64,000 bases of DNA from Leptospira broomii serovar Hurstbridge str. 5399 (GCF_000243715.2 NZ_AHMO02000010.1:1-64000); one strand, 5' to 3'; numbered from the stretch's first letter, positions 17,409-26,337 are shown. Numbers and translations: made by a program. The notes: generated by a model from the sequence alone, not told the origin.

Positions 17409-18494
17409 TTAACTTATATTGACCGCAGCTTTTAACTCTGATTCATCTTCGTCGTTAAACGCTTCGCTATAGGTCATCCAGCAGCCTGTTTTCTCATCCA
17501 TCAGTTTGCATCGGGAGGTGGACTGAAAATAATCCTTAAAAATCGATTTTCTCTCCAGTATAAACGAAGAGTAATGAACTTTCATTTCCTGTAATGCATG
17601 TCCTAATCGATAGAAAGGAATTTTCATATGAACGTGATGTGGGGAATGAAGAAAGATATTGTGTAAAAAGAAATTCAAGAAGCCGGGTATATGATAATTT
17701 ATCGTTCCCATCATTTGTCCGTAGAAAGGACTCCAATCTTTGGCTTCCTTCCAGGGGATCTCCGAATGAATATGATGAACGTAGACGGTGATTCCGATGA
17801 AATAGTTCCAGGATAAAAATGGAAGGAACCAGACTTTTAGTAAAAACCAGCCACCCAAGGAAGAGTCGAAACCGTTTGCCGTCCTTCCGCCGAAATAAAA
17901 GACCGCCGCAGCCGATCCGAAAGCAAAGGTCAGCATGATGATTTTATCGCGGAGGGCTTCCTTTAAAGGTGCGGTAAAAATAACCATTCCCTTAAGCCAA
18001 ATTTCGACGAGATAATAAATTCCTCCACCGAATGCCGACCATGCGATTCTATGAAATCCTTTGCGTAATAAGCCGAACCTTTTATATTGCTTCGGACTAA
18101 CGGGGTGCCAAACGACGTCCCCTTTCAGTTTAATAGTATGTCCGTGATGGATCCTATTATGACCGTAAGCCCATTGAGTATAAGCATGAAGCGAAGGTAA
18201 CATCGCGATTTGCCCGATCCAATAAGAAAGTCTTTCGCTTTTGAATAGAGCGCCATGCGCGGCATCATGGCCGATGATAAAGAGGGAGGATATCGATAAT
18301 CCTACGAGAATCCAGAGAAACGGCAGAATATACCAAGATTCCACGTTCCAAAGTAGAAAGATAGTAAATGCAAAGATCGTAATATCTCTTATAAAATAGA
18401 GAACACCTTTATACGTCGGATTATCAAAACTTTTCTTGGAAAGAATTTCTCGAACGCTTCCGAGCGTTTCTTTCGACTTAATCGTTTCTTCCAT
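17409..18494 (-). CDS. Membrane fatty-acid desaturase
   Basis: A 361-residue di-iron desaturase that introduces a double bond into acyl chains at the inner membrane. All three histidine boxes are present: H76-DAA-H80, H112-NRI-H116-H117, and H286-H287-V-H289. About four membrane helices lie between them. The layout and the late HHVH box resemble Delta-12-type desaturases more than the Delta-9 acyl-CoA enzymes. AAGGAG lies 7 bases before the ATG. Electron donor genes are not adjacent. Downstream on the same strand is the BBP2 porin, and upstream a BASS transporter. A second, different desaturase is at 61265. Confidence 0.9.
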   Translation of the reverse strand: MEETIKSKETLGSVREILSKKSFDNPTYKGVLYFIRDITIFAFTIFLLWNVESWYILPFLWILVGLSISSLFIIGHDAAHGALFKSERLSYWIGQIAMLPSLHAYTQWAYGHNRIHHGHTIKLKGDVVWHPVSPKQYKRFGLLRKGFHRIAWSAFGGGIYYLVEIWLKGMVIFTAPLKEALRDKIIMLTFAFGSAAAVFYFGGRTANGFDSSLGGWFLLKVWFLPFLSWNYFIGITVYVHHIHSEIPWKEAKDWSPFYGQMMGTINYHIPGFLNFFLHNIFLHSPHHVHMKIPFYRLGHALQEMKVHYSSFILERKSIFKDYFQSTSRCKLMDEKTGCWMTYSEAFNDEDESELKAAVNIS

Positions 18495-18629
18495 ATTGGC
18501 TCCTTTTTCGCTTTCGTTTACAAATTGGGTAAAACCCGTTGTCCTGTCGCTTGGTAAATAAGAGCCAGAACCGTATCCTTTGTTGCAAAAAAGGATTCTA
18601 TTATCCGGTTTTTATCGTGGAGACGAACG

Positions 18630-18655
18630 AAATCGGGGCCCGCAGCTCCCGATTT
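18630..18655 (-). terminator. Hairpin after the BASS gene
   Basis: AAATCGGG and CCCGATTT, a perfect 8-bp stem with a 10-base loop, 56 bases behind the BASS stop codon on the reverse strand. No long T-run follows on that strand, so factor-independent termination is uncertain. Confidence 0.4.
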
Positions 18656-18710
18656 TCTTTAAACTCGACATAAGTATCTACATTCATTCGATAGTGGATT
18701 TTAAAACCCG

Positions 18711-19607
18711 CTAACTTACGGTTTCCGAAAGATCGGCAGCTCTGGCGTCTCTATTTCGTTTAACCATAATTAGCCCGAAAATGAGAGCAGTTAAAAACAT
18801 TAATAAACTGTAAGTAATCGGAACAATAGTCATGGTAGGAACCATAAGGATAGTTCCCGTTACTAAGAGCGCGGTCGTCCCGTTTTGTATGCCTAATTCG
18901 AACGCGATGGTAATCGCTTGAGGTCGGCTCAAACGCAGAAGAATACCGAGAAGAAATCCGACGATGATGCATAAACAATTCATCGTTAATGCTGCGGCGC
19001 CGCTAAGCGCAAAGAATCCGAGCATATTCTCCCAGTTTTGTCTAACTATGCCCGCTATAATTAGGAACAAAATAATCATAGAAAAATACTTAATCGGTTT
19101 TTCGAAACCGAGCGCAAATTTCGGAGCCCAGCGTTTGACCGACATTCCTAACACGACCGGCAATACGGTGATAGTAAACAATTGTAGGATAGTTTTTAAG
19201 ATAGGTAGATTGATCGCTTTTCCTTCTCCCATAAAATAAACCATCGAATAGTAAGCTAGAAAAGGAAGTGTAAAAGGTTTAATAATACTGATAAGCGCCG
19301 TTAAGGTAACCGAAAGCGCAACGTCTCCATGGAACAAGTAAGAATACATATTCGAGGTTGGACCAGACGGACAGCAGGATAAAACCATTAAGCCGACGGC
19401 CAATAAAGGTTCCAAATGAAAAATTACTGCCACGCAAAAGCCTAAAATCGGCAAGAGTATCAATTGAGCCAGTAGACCTACCATAACGGCTTTCGGGTAT
19501 AATGCCACCCTTGCAAAATCCTTACCGGTTAAAGATAAGCCCATTCCAAACATAATTATGAACAAAGAGAACGGCAATACCGTCTCTAACAGAAATCCGC
19601 CTTGCAT
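18711..19607 (-). CDS. Bile acid:sodium symporter (BASS) family transporter
   Basis: 298 residues, nine to ten membrane helices, in the SBF/BASS fold. Family hallmarks include an early FGMGLSLTG motif, the CCPSGPTSNMY crossover (about residue 79) and the second crossover FELGIQNGTTALL (about 239). BASS proteins move organic anions such as bile acids, pantoate or keto acids with sodium; the substrate here is unknown. AGGAG precedes the ATG. It starts 40 bases after the end of a SpoIIE phosphatase gene on the same strand, so the two may be one operon. Confidence 0.9.
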   Translation of the reverse strand: MQGGFLLETVLPFSLFIIMFGMGLSLTGKDFARVALYPKAVMVGLLAQLILLPILGFCVAVIFHLEPLLAVGLMVLSCCPSGPTSNMYSYLFHGDVALSVTLTALISIIKPFTLPFLAYYSMVYFMGEGKAINLPILKTILQLFTITVLPVVLGMSVKRWAPKFALGFEKPIKYFSMIILFLIIAGIVRQNWENMLGFFALSGAAALTMNCLCIIVGFLLGILLRLSRPQAITIAFELGIQNGTTALLVTGTILMVPTMTIVPITYSLLMFLTALIFGLIMVKRNRDARAADLSETVS

Positions 19608-19647
19608 TTTTTTTTCTCCTAAATATTTTTAATAATCTTCTATTATT

Positions 19648-21933
19648 TCACAGTTTAATCCGGTTTTTCTGGAATCCTCCGATGTGAAGGTTAATTTCAG
19701 GATTCGAAGTATATTCTATTTTTAGAATGGAAATATCATCGAAGAGGTGGTTCTTAATTTTCTCGTAAACTTCATTGAGATCGCCTTTCGCTTCCTCGAT
19801 GCAGCTTAAAAACGTCTCCGGACTTCCGTTAATAATATTGTTCCCATCATCGGAACGTCCCGCTATAAGATCGTCTTTTCCGTCCGAGCCGATAATAAGG
19901 CAGTCTCCGGATCGTAGCTGGAATGATTGGATTATGAAGGCTTCGGAAGAATCCTGAGGTACGCCCATCCTGTTAAAAAAGTGCTTCGTATGTAATAGCG
20001 AAGCCTTGCCATTTCGATAGAGAATCGGAATAGGGTGTTCGGCATTGACTATATAGGCTTTCCCTGAATCTTCTTCGATGATTCCTATTACCGCTGTAAC
20101 AAGCATCGTTCCATCGAATATTTCGAATATTTTGGAAAGTTCTAAGAAGGTGGATTTTAGCCATCTCTGCGGTGTGATTTCGTTTACCTTATCTTCGAAA
20201 AGTTTTGTCCGATTTAGGATGGAACCGAAGATGGAACCTAAAACTATAGCTCCTCCGGCTCCCTGAATGGATTTGCCCATCGCGTCCGCATTGATAAATA
20301 CGCTACAACTCTTACCGCCAATGGTGAGAGTTTCTGCCATCGAAAGATCCCCGCCGATTTCGTAGTCATGACCTTTAAACGTAAATTGTTTCTTTTGACG
20401 TATGAACGATTCGAATGCTATTCTCCCGTTCTCAATTTTTTCGATTCCGAAAGGTTTGAGAAGCAGGGAGGTTAAAAAATAATCCCCTTGCTGTTGCTCC
20501 AAAAGCTGAGTAAGTTGAAACGTTCTTTCCTTTACCTGGTCTTCTAACGTATTCGCATAAACGGATAAAGCCGTCTGTGCCTCCCGAATCGTTGCCACCA
20601 TCCCATTAAACGAAATGGATAGGAAGCCGATTTCGTCTTGAATACGAACAGGTATTTTGGTGGAGAGATCGCCTTTGTTAATCCTTTCAATCGCGGACAA
20701 AAGGTTTTTAAGAGGATTCCAGATAGTTCCTTTGAAAAAAAATCTGAATCCAATAAGTATCGTGACGATGGTAACAGCTAATATATATACATGCAAGATG
20801 ACAATTTCATGTATGTATTCTCTGTATGATTCGTAAGGAAAGCCGACTTCATAAAGGTTTGCAGAATCCTTAATATTGAAACGATAGGATACCGACCAGG
20901 GATTCTTGGATTCGTCGGAAAGAAAGAAACGATCTACATGTTTAGGAAAGAACGAATCTACATCTTCTAAAGCCTGCCTTTTGAATTCATTCCCTTTGAT
21001 CGTCGGCACGGGAAGAGAAGCGTCCAGCGAACGTGCAACCTTGTTTGTTCCGGAAATTTCAATCGCATACAAAATTCCGACAGGAAAGTTTTTCAGAAAA
21101 ACCGAACTTTCAGATTCTCTCAATTTAGCTAAATCAAATGTTTCTTCCTGTCTGGCAACGGAAGCTAGGCCTAACCAATATTGTATGAGCAGAAATGTTC
21201 CCAAGCATATCCCGGTAATTCGATTCAAGAATCTCGTTTTGTCTTCGGTAGTATTAATATATAAAACTAAAATTATAAAGCTTCCGGGAATGATGAAGAA
21301 TGTATAGATCGTCAGGAATGTCGCCCTGGAGATGATTCCTGCTCGACTCATAGCGTTTGCGACTACGGCCGGAAGAATTAGAAGAATAAAAAATAATAAG
21401 AATAAGGAGGTCACATATCCTTTTCCTATTTGTTTGTTTAACCAGGATCTTCGTATCCCGATGAATATCATGATGGAGCAGTAGCTAAGTATCAGAATTC
21501 CTAAAAGTTTATTTTCGTTAATTAAGCCGAATGTCCAAATTTGTTCAGTGAAATCGAATACGGGCTTTAAGGATAATGTAGCATTAATATAGTATGCTGA
21601 GAAGCCGATCCATATGACGGTCTGCGTCCATAGTAGTGCAGAGGAGAATTTACGGTTCGTTAATACTGGATAGTGTAGGAAAAATTGTGTTAGGCATACG
21701 AATGCGGGAATGACGAAAAGAATAAGCCAGCGATGGTAAGCGGCGGTAGGTGAATTTAAGCTATAAGCGGTTACGAATGCAAATGCGTGAATTGAAAGAA
21801 ACGCGAAGGAGGTACCCAGATACGTGCTGGACTTGGATCTTCCCGGAATACCTAATAAAAAAGTACTCAGCACTCCGGTAAAAACGCATACGATCAACGA
21901 ACCGAAAGAAAAGAATGTAAGTTTTAGATCCAT
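19648..21933 (-). CDS. Membrane SpoIIE-type (PP2C) phosphatase with HAMP
   Basis: About 761 residues from the ATG at 21933, chosen because its first residues (MDLKLTFFSFGS) align with those of the two paralogues in this window; the longer frame begins only with TTG at 21969. It has about seven membrane helices in residues 1-235, an extracytoplasmic domain, a further helix near 370, a HAMP domain (about 390-445) with a short coiled coil, and a PP2C phosphatase. The metal-site motifs are EIGGDL, NADAMGKS, GSDGKDD and FDDIS. Such proteins switch anti-sigma or anti-anti-sigma partners by dephosphorylation; no kinase partner is adjacent. A candidate sigma-54 promoter lies directly upstream. Confidence 0.9.
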   Translation of the reverse strand: MDLKLTFFSFGSLIVCVFTGVLSTFLLGIPGRSKSSTYLGTSFAFLSIHAFAFVTAYSLNSPTAAYHRWLILFVIPAFVCLTQFFLHYPVLTNRKFSSALLWTQTVIWIGFSAYYINATLSLKPVFDFTEQIWTFGLINENKLLGILILSYCSIMIFIGIRRSWLNKQIGKGYVTSLFLLFFILLILPAVVANAMSRAGIISRATFLTIYTFFIIPGSFIILVLYINTTEDKTRFLNRITGICLGTFLLIQYWLGLASVARQEETFDLAKLRESESSVFLKNFPVGILYAIEISGTNKVARSLDASLPVPTIKGNEFKRQALEDVDSFFPKHVDRFFLSDESKNPWSVSYRFNIKDSANLYEVGFPYESYREYIHEIVILHVYILAVTIVTILIGFRFFFKGTIWNPLKNLLSAIERINKGDLSTKIPVRIQDEIGFLSISFNGMVATIREAQTALSVYANTLEDQVKERTFQLTQLLEQQQGDYFLTSLLLKPFGIEKIENGRIAFESFIRQKKQFTFKGHDYEIGGDLSMAETLTIGGKSCSVFINADAMGKSIQGAGGAIVLGSIFGSILNRTKLFEDKVNEITPQRWLKSTFLELSKIFEIFDGTMLVTAVIGIIEEDSGKAYIVNAEHPIPILYRNGKASLLHTKHFFNRMGVPQDSSEAFIIQSFQLRSGDCLIIGSDGKDDLIAGRSDDGNNIINGSPETFLSCIEEAKGDLNEVYEKIKNHLFDDISILKIEYTSNPEINLHIGGFQKNRIKL

Positions 21934-21953
21934 AAAGTCTTGCAGATACTTTT

Positions 21954-21968
21954 GCAGGAAGCGTACCA
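21954..21968 (-). promoter_or_regulatory. Weak sigma-54 promoter candidate for the SpoIIE gene
   Basis: On the reverse strand TGGTACGCTTCCTGC has the required GG-N10-GC spacing and most of the -24/-12 consensus. The predicted start of transcription is only about 10 bases before the ATG, which is unusually close. Confidence 0.35.
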
Positions 21969-22062
21969 ATACGATTGTTTTAAAAAAGACGGGTCCGATT
22001 CGGATATGTTGATAATTCTGGTCCGAATCCTCATTTTAAATCGAACGGATTTTCGAATTCGT

Positions 22063-22088
22063 ATCGATCTGATTGTTTTCAATCGATT
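22063..22088. promoter_or_regulatory. Enhancer-like motif, barrel/SpoIIE region
   Basis: Read on the reverse strand it contains AATCGATTGAAAAC followed by a GATCGAT block, the same pairing found at 25098-25124. It sits about 125-150 bases upstream of the predicted start of transcription for the barrel gene, the usual distance for binding sites of sigma-54 activators. Confidence 0.55.
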
Positions 22089-22188
22089 CGCAAAAAAACG
22101 GTCGATCAATTTCAATCGGCTCCGATCGAAAATCTCTCATTAGCCTCGTACGGCTAGGTTTACATTACTCTTATCAATAATTTTCGCA

Positions 22189-22203
22189 TGGCACGGAACC
22201 TGC
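22189..22203 (+). promoter_or_regulatory. Sigma-54 (-24/-12) promoter of the outer-membrane barrel gene
   Basis: TGGCACGGAACCTGC matches the consensus TGGCAC-N5-TTGC at all but one position and has exact GG-N10-GC spacing. Transcription would start near 22214, giving a leader of about 60 bases before the ATG at 22274. Confidence 0.75.
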
Positions 22204-22273
22204 TTAGGGAGGGATGACTTCCTGTGCTTTAACAAGCATTCGAGGCATTCTCAAAAATAGATCGAGGAGAAGT

Positions 22274-23356
22274 ATGATGCGAGAAAAAGTTAAAGAAAAT
22301 TTAATGAGGATTATAATCATTTTAGGATTATTTACGCTTACCGGATTACCAATTTCGGCGGAAGAATCCAAACCTGTCGCCGACGATAAAGATAAAAAGT
22401 GGAGAATTCTTTTGGGAGCGATGGCGGGCCAGTTCGACCTGCAATTACAGACAAAACTTCCTTTTAATTACGTAAACCCGATTAATGGACAGAGGGAAAT
22501 CCCATCCTTAGGAAGCGCGACCGGCTTAACGCAATCAGGATCATTGGATTTAGGATTAAACGGTTATGGACCTCAAAAAGGATTTCAATTCATGATACTG
22601 AGCGACCAGCTCGTATTTCAAGCAGCCTATGCGAGAGTAGACGTAAATTTCTCACCGTTAAATAAACCGCCTATCGGAGTCAATATCGCGGAAGGACATG
22701 CGGGCGGAAATATTTACTCAACGAGTTTAGATTACTATTTCAAATTCAGTCAATACGTACAGCCGATGATAGGCGTAGCTTACGGTGCATTTGGAGCATA
22801 TTATAAAGTACGTAATGTCGTCGGAACGACGGCCGGAAATAGTTTTTATGAATCGTTTCCGGTCATCGATGCGGATGATGGATACAACTCGGATATCGGT
22901 AAGGCCGGGCTCCGGATAAAATTACCCATCCAGAGTTGGAATATTACGCCCTATTTCCAATATGCAGGGAACTATTATCATATTAACGTAAGGACGGCTG
23001 CCGGGGCGATACAAGCTCAACAAAACGGATACCCGCAGAACCCAGGAGCTCTGCAGGATGCTTGGTACGGCCAAGGAACCGGTTCTGCAAGTATTGTAGA
23101 TTCAATGATTCCGATTCAGAGGCAAGGGCGGAGCGTCGGAATGGTATTCTTCTTCGATTATAAGAAATTCCTGAGTCTTACGATCAATGCGAGGAGAAAT
23201 TTCACTCAAGGAGCTTGGAACGTTTCGGCGACGCTAGCATTCTTCTTTCATCCGAATGCTGGAATTATGGCGACATACCTGTATGCAGAGCCGGAAATAT
23301 TATTATCTTTCAATAGAGGCTGGGCGATCGGGCCAGTGTTCACTGCATCGTTTTAG
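22274..23356 (+). CDS. Outer-membrane beta-barrel protein under sigma-54 control
   Basis: 360 residues from the ATG at 22274, directly after GAGGAGA; the longer frame from 22214 starts at the predicted transcription start and is unlikely. A signal peptide (IIIILGLFTLTGLPISA) is followed by a series of amphipathic strands rich in Tyr, Phe and Gly (LDYYFKFSQYVQPMIGVAYG, GMVFFFDYKKFLSLTINARR) ending in a terminal Phe (VFTASF), as in outer-membrane barrels. No named family is recognised. It lies divergent from a SpoIIE phosphatase and near two secreted hydrolases with similar promoters. A role in uptake of their products is an inference. Confidence 0.8.
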   Translation: MMREKVKENLMRIIIILGLFTLTGLPISAEESKPVADDKDKKWRILLGAMAGQFDLQLQTKLPFNYVNPINGQREIPSLGSATGLTQSGSLDLGLNGYGPQKGFQFMILSDQLVFQAAYARVDVNFSPLNKPPIGVNIAEGHAGGNIYSTSLDYYFKFSQYVQPMIGVAYGAFGAYYKVRNVVGTTAGNSFYESFPVIDADDGYNSDIGKAGLRIKLPIQSWNITPYFQYAGNYYHINVRTAAGAIQAQQNGYPQNPGALQDAWYGQGTGSASIVDSMIPIQRQGRSVGMVFFFDYKKFLSLTINARRNFTQGAWNVSATLAFFFHPNAGIMATYLYAEPEILLSFNRGWAIGPVFTASF

Positions 23357-23403
23357 AAAAATGTTTTTAGGGTCCCTAATTTACAATTCGACGGAGTTAG
23401 CGT

Positions 23404-23423
23404 AACGGGCGCACTAGCCCGTT
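23404..23423. terminator. Bidirectional terminator candidate
   Basis: AACGGGC and GCCCGTT form a perfect 7-bp GC-rich stem with a 6-base loop between two convergent genes. TTTC follows on the plus strand. A second small palindrome, TTAGGG/CCCTAA, lies at about 23367. Confidence 0.55.
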
Positions 23424-23436
23424 TCAACGCATAGGA

Positions 23437-24027
23437 TTATTCGCTTCTCGAAGCTTTATTCGAAAGTTTTAAGATCGAATCGTCGATCGATTGTATCTGC
23501 AAATTGAATTCTTTTCTTTGCTCTTCGGAAAGCCCTTCTTTAAACTGTTCGTAAGAATTTTTTAGGACCTCTCGAAGGTCTTTTTTTTTCTTCAATTGAA
23601 GGGAAATGAATTCTTCCTCCTCAAATAGGGTTAATCCGACAGCTCTTTCCTTTCCTTCGAGATAATCTAGTTTTTCATGAAAGGATTTTATCTCTTCGAT
23701 GCGAGTTGGGTCCGGATTCGGCTTAAAGATATTATCCTCCAAATTATCCCGCATTCCGCTCAATGACAGATGCGCGAATGGAATCTTTACTAAAGTCATT
23801 TTAGCTAGTTCGGATACTTTATCCGAACTAAAAAAATCTCTATTCTCCGCTTTTGTAGATTCCGTTTCGCGGGGAGTTAAAGAGCTAAGTTCAAGTTCTT
23901 CCGTTTCTTCTTCGATAGAAAGAGACGATTGAGATTTCTGGGAGAGTAATATTATGGAAAGTATTAGAGGTAAAGCCGGAAGAAGAATTAATGCAAATAA
24001 AAGGTTCGTTTTGATAAAGAATTTCAT
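23437..24027 (-). CDS. Membrane-anchored helical periplasmic protein
   Basis: 196 residues: one N-terminal membrane helix (about 8-28), a Ser/Glu-rich linker, then a long, highly charged helical region (about 105-190, with KKKKDLREVLKN and EEQRKEFNLQIQ). It follows a secreted alpha/beta hydrolase gene on the same strand, 67 bases apart with a hairpin between. The plan (one anchor, a linker, extended helices, next to a secreted hydrolase) recalls lipase-specific foldases, but it is shorter than those and the diagnostic motif is not seen. Otherwise it is an unknown protein. Confidence 0.6.
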   Translation of the reverse strand: MKFFIKTNLLFALILLPALPLILSIILLSQKSQSSLSIEEETEELELSSLTPRETESTKAENRDFFSSDKVSELAKMTLVKIPFAHLSLSGMRDNLEDNIFKPNPDPTRIEEIKSFHEKLDYLEGKERAVGLTLFEEEEFISLQLKKKKDLREVLKNSYEQFKEGLSEEQRKEFNLQIQSIDDSILKLSNKASRSE

Positions 24028-24051
24028 AATTATCCTCGAAAGGCTATTTAA

Positions 24052-24083
24052 AAGAGCCCGACACGATTGAATGTCGAGCTCTT
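24052..24083 (-). terminator. Terminator after the secreted hydrolase gene
   Basis: On the reverse strand AAGAGCTCGACA pairs with TGTCGGGCTCTT at 11 of 12 positions around an 8-base loop, 11 bases after the hydrolase stop codon. The T-rich TTTTAAAT follows. Confidence 0.65.
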
Positions 24084-24093
24084 CAGAAAGGTA

Positions 24094-24924
24094 TTAACGA
24101 TACTGGTTAAACCAAGCGTAGATTTTATCGGGGGAAGCGGAGAACCAACCGTGTCCGGCGAAATAGTCCGTATACAGGCCGGTAGGGATTCCTTGAGATC
24201 GGAGTTTTTCGTAATATAGGTCCATAGTCCACCAAGGAACTACGATATCAAGCCAGCCATGAAGAAAATACGTTGGTGGATGATTTGCAGGTAAGGTTGG
24301 TACTATGCATAAGGGGCCGCCGCAGGTCGCATAAGATCCCGACTGTATCGCTAAGGCCTTAAATTCTCCCGGAAAAGAGACTGCCATTCTGCTAGTATTA
24401 TATCCTCCGCTAGAGACTCCCGTAGCAAATTTTTTATTGGGATTAATCGGCCCGAAAGTTCCTTTTCGAATTGCCGCAAATAAATTAGTTAAGTATCGGT
24501 AATCACCCGACAGTTCGTAAGCAATCGAAAATCCAGGAAGATTGGTTTCCCAAAACAAATCCGCAGCAGCATCGGGAGCAATGACTGCAAATCCGTTATT
24601 GAGCATACGTTCAATCACTTGTAATTCATAATATCCTCCGAACGGTGTTCCCTCGGTTCTAGTAAATTCTACCGGAAAGAAAGAACCTTGGTACACCACC
24701 ACCACCGGCCAACCCCCGGCAGGCGGAGTTCCTTCAGGTACTTGGTATTTAACGTTACGAAAGGTGCCTGGTAACGCCTCGATTAGCGTACTGGAATAAG
24801 AACAAGCGGTTGTTTTTAATAAAAAACCAGTCGTTTGGCATCGAGCCGCATCCAGTTCGTTCGTTCCTGCAAAAAAGAAACTGCCTACTAGTAGAGGCAA
24901 TAACAGAGTTATTCTCTTCAACAT
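24094..24924 (-). CDS. Secreted alpha/beta hydrolase (esterase/depolymerase-like)
   Basis: 276 residues from the ATG at 24924, preceded by GAGG. The upstream extension to 24999 overlaps the promoter and is excluded. A signal peptide ends about residue 26 (LDA). The catalytic triad can be read: Ser171 in GVSSG (169-173), Asp226 in HGWLDIV and His258 in AGHGW. The nucleophile region and the HGW-D spacing resemble secreted poly(3-hydroxybutyrate) depolymerase and feruloyl-esterase-like enzymes; the true substrate is unknown. Four Cys in the mature part may form disulphides. A sigma-54-type promoter lies upstream, back to back with that of a second hydrolase, so the two are likely co-induced. Confidence 0.85.
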   Translation of the reverse strand: MLKRITLLLPLLVGSFFFAGTNELDAARCQTTGFLLKTTACSYSSTLIEALPGTFRNVKYQVPEGTPPAGGWPVVVVYQGSFFPVEFTRTEGTPFGGYYELQVIERMLNNGFAVIAPDAAADLFWETNLPGFSIAYELSGDYRYLTNLFAAIRKGTFGPINPNKKFATGVSSGGYNTSRMAVSFPGEFKALAIQSGSYATCGGPLCIVPTLPANHPPTYFLHGWLDIVVPWWTMDLYYEKLRSQGIPTGLYTDYFAGHGWFSASPDKIYAWFNQYR

Positions 24925-24979
24925 TTTTTCATCCTCACCAGTCCTACGTTTTATACGGCCTGGGTTTACGAGCATCAAA

Positions 24980-24994
24980 GCAAGTATCATGCCG
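24980..24994 (-). promoter_or_regulatory. Sigma-54 promoter of the secreted hydrolase gene
   Basis: On the reverse strand CGGCATGATACTTGC has exact GG-N10-GC spacing and an intact TTGC. Transcription would start near 24969, 45 bases before the ATG. Confidence 0.65.
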
Positions 24995-25097
24995 AGCAAA
25001 AAATCTATTTAATATAACAATTGTATTAAATACTGATGCGGAATAGTTGAGAGGATCAAGTATTTAGATTTTTGCCTCGATGCTTGTGACTCATTTT

Positions 25098-25124
25098 AAT
25101 CGATTGAAAACTTCATCTGATCGA
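25098..25124. promoter_or_regulatory. Shared enhancer-like motif between two hydrolase promoters
   Basis: AATCGATTGAAAAC followed by ATCTGATCGA repeats the arrangement at 22063-22088. It lies about 105-135 bases upstream of the plus-strand start site and about 130-155 upstream of the minus-strand one, so a single site could serve both. A related ATCGATTGGAAATCG lies at 25140-25154. Confidence 0.55.
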
Positions 25125-25205
25125 AATCAATCAGGTTAGATCGATTGGAAATCGTAAAACGGGTTTAAAGCAAGGTTTCGACTAGCTTTGAATGTCTCGA
25201 TTATA

Positions 25206-25220
25206 TGGCATACTTATTGC
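25206..25220 (+). promoter_or_regulatory. Sigma-54 promoter of the DUF3089 lipoprotein gene
   Basis: TGGCATACTTATTGC has the consensus TGGCA-N6-TTGC and exact GG-N10-GC spacing. Transcription would start near 25231, 57 bases before the ATG at 25288, which rules out the longer frame beginning at 25192. Confidence 0.75.
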
Positions 25221-25287
25221 AGTTTGCTCCCTATTAAAAGACTTACTCGGAAGCTATAAGCTTTCGGTAAAAGGGAACATTCATAGT

Positions 25288-26337
25288 ATGAAAAATACTT
25301 TATATTTACAATTGCTGCTGTGCGGCTTGCTTTTAACAGATTGTACTTCCTTATTTTTATATTGGATCAAGCCGTCAGGTTCATTCCAAGAAAATAAAGT
25401 TCCTGCAGCTCCGGATTATTCTAAGCAGGAATCTTGGGCGGCCCTTCCTTCGATCAAAGACGATTCGGACGAGGTCCCGAATTCCCCCGAGTTTAAAAAC
25501 TTACAGGATCAAGCGAAGGCAGATGTTTTTTTTGTTCATCCTACTACTTTCATCAAAGGGGAGGGTTGGAATGCGGAGATCGGTAGTAACTTAATCGTCT
25601 ATGGGATTTCGCCGTTGAAATTGCAAGCTTCCGTATTTAACGAATCGGCGCGAATTTATGCGCCCCGATACAGGCAGGCGGTACTTTATTCTTTTGTAGA
25701 TGAGACGGGAAGCGGTGAGCAGGCCTTCTCAATCGCAAGAAGGGACGTGTTAAGCGCATTCGAATATTATTTAAAACACTATAACAAAGGAAGGCCGTTC
25801 TTTATTGCGGGTCATAGCCAAGGTTCTATGATGTTGATCTCGGTCCTAAAGGAGTATTTGGATAAAAGAAAGGTCTCCAATTTCGTTGCGGCATATCTAC
25901 CAGGTTGGTCGATTCATTCTTCGGATTTCTCGAATTTGAAAATATGCAAGGGCCCCAAAGACATCGGATGTTACGTAAGCTGGAACTCGAAAAAATGGGG
26001 CTCGCAACTTAGCGATTTTGCTCTTCCTGCTGAGCGATATGTGGGCGGGATTTGCGTTAATCCGGTGAATTGGATTTTGAATAGCTCCGAAACCTCGAAA
26101 GAGTTTCATAAAGGAGGGGTTGGAATCGGATTCTCTCATGTGGATCGAAATTACGTTAGGACCAAATGCCAGGACGAAATGCTGCAAGTCGATCTGCCTT
26201 CGAATCCGGAGTACGAGTCTCGTAGAGGAAATAAAAAAAATTATCATATCGCCGACTATGGACTTTTTTATCTGGATGTACGAACGAATATCCGCGAAAG
26301 GTTAGAGGCATACTTTTCTAAAAAAACGAAAGATTAA
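25288..26337 (+). CDS. DUF3089 alpha/beta-hydrolase lipoprotein
   Basis: 349 residues from the ATG at 25288. The N-terminus is a lipoprotein signal (LLLTDC), so the protein is membrane-tethered outside the cytoplasm. The body matches the DUF3089 family of lipase-like alpha/beta hydrolases: DVFFVHPTTF near residue 80, the nucleophile elbow GHSQG with Ser177, and a C-terminal HIADYGLFYLDVR block that carries the probable catalytic His. It probably cleaves lipids or other esters; the substrate is unknown. It is divergent from another secreted hydrolase, both with sigma-54-type promoters, and is followed 83 bases later by the membrane sigma-54 activator gene that may control it. Confidence 0.85.
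   Translation: MKNTLYLQLLLCGLLLTDCTSLFLYWIKPSGSFQENKVPAAPDYSKQESWAALPSIKDDSDEVPNSPEFKNLQDQAKADVFFVHPTTFIKGEGWNAEIGSNLIVYGISPLKLQASVFNESARIYAPRYRQAVLYSFVDETGSGEQAFSIARRDVLSAFEYYLKHYNKGRPFFIAGHSQGSMMLISVLKEYLDKRKVSNFVAAYLPGWSIHSSDFSNLKICKGPKDIGCYVSWNSKKWGSQLSDFALPAERYVGGICVNPVNWILNSSETSKEFHKGGVGIGFSHVDRNYVRTKCQDEMLQVDLPSNPEYESRRGNKKNYHIADYGLFYLDVRTNIRERLEAYFSKKTKD

Larger units (their letters stand above)
21934..22273. other. Divergent regulatory region of the SpoIIE and barrel genes
   Basis: 340 bases holding one good and one weaker sigma-54-type promoter, the AATCGATTGAAAAC-type motif, and an inverted repeat GATTCGGA/TCCGAATC at 21997-22029. A third CGATTGAA half-site lies at 22111-22118. 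Confidence 0.6.

Noticed and set aside
25192..25287. N-terminal extension of the DUF3089 lipoprotein
   Set aside because: The sigma-54-type promoter lies within it, and the lipoprotein signal starts at the later ATG.
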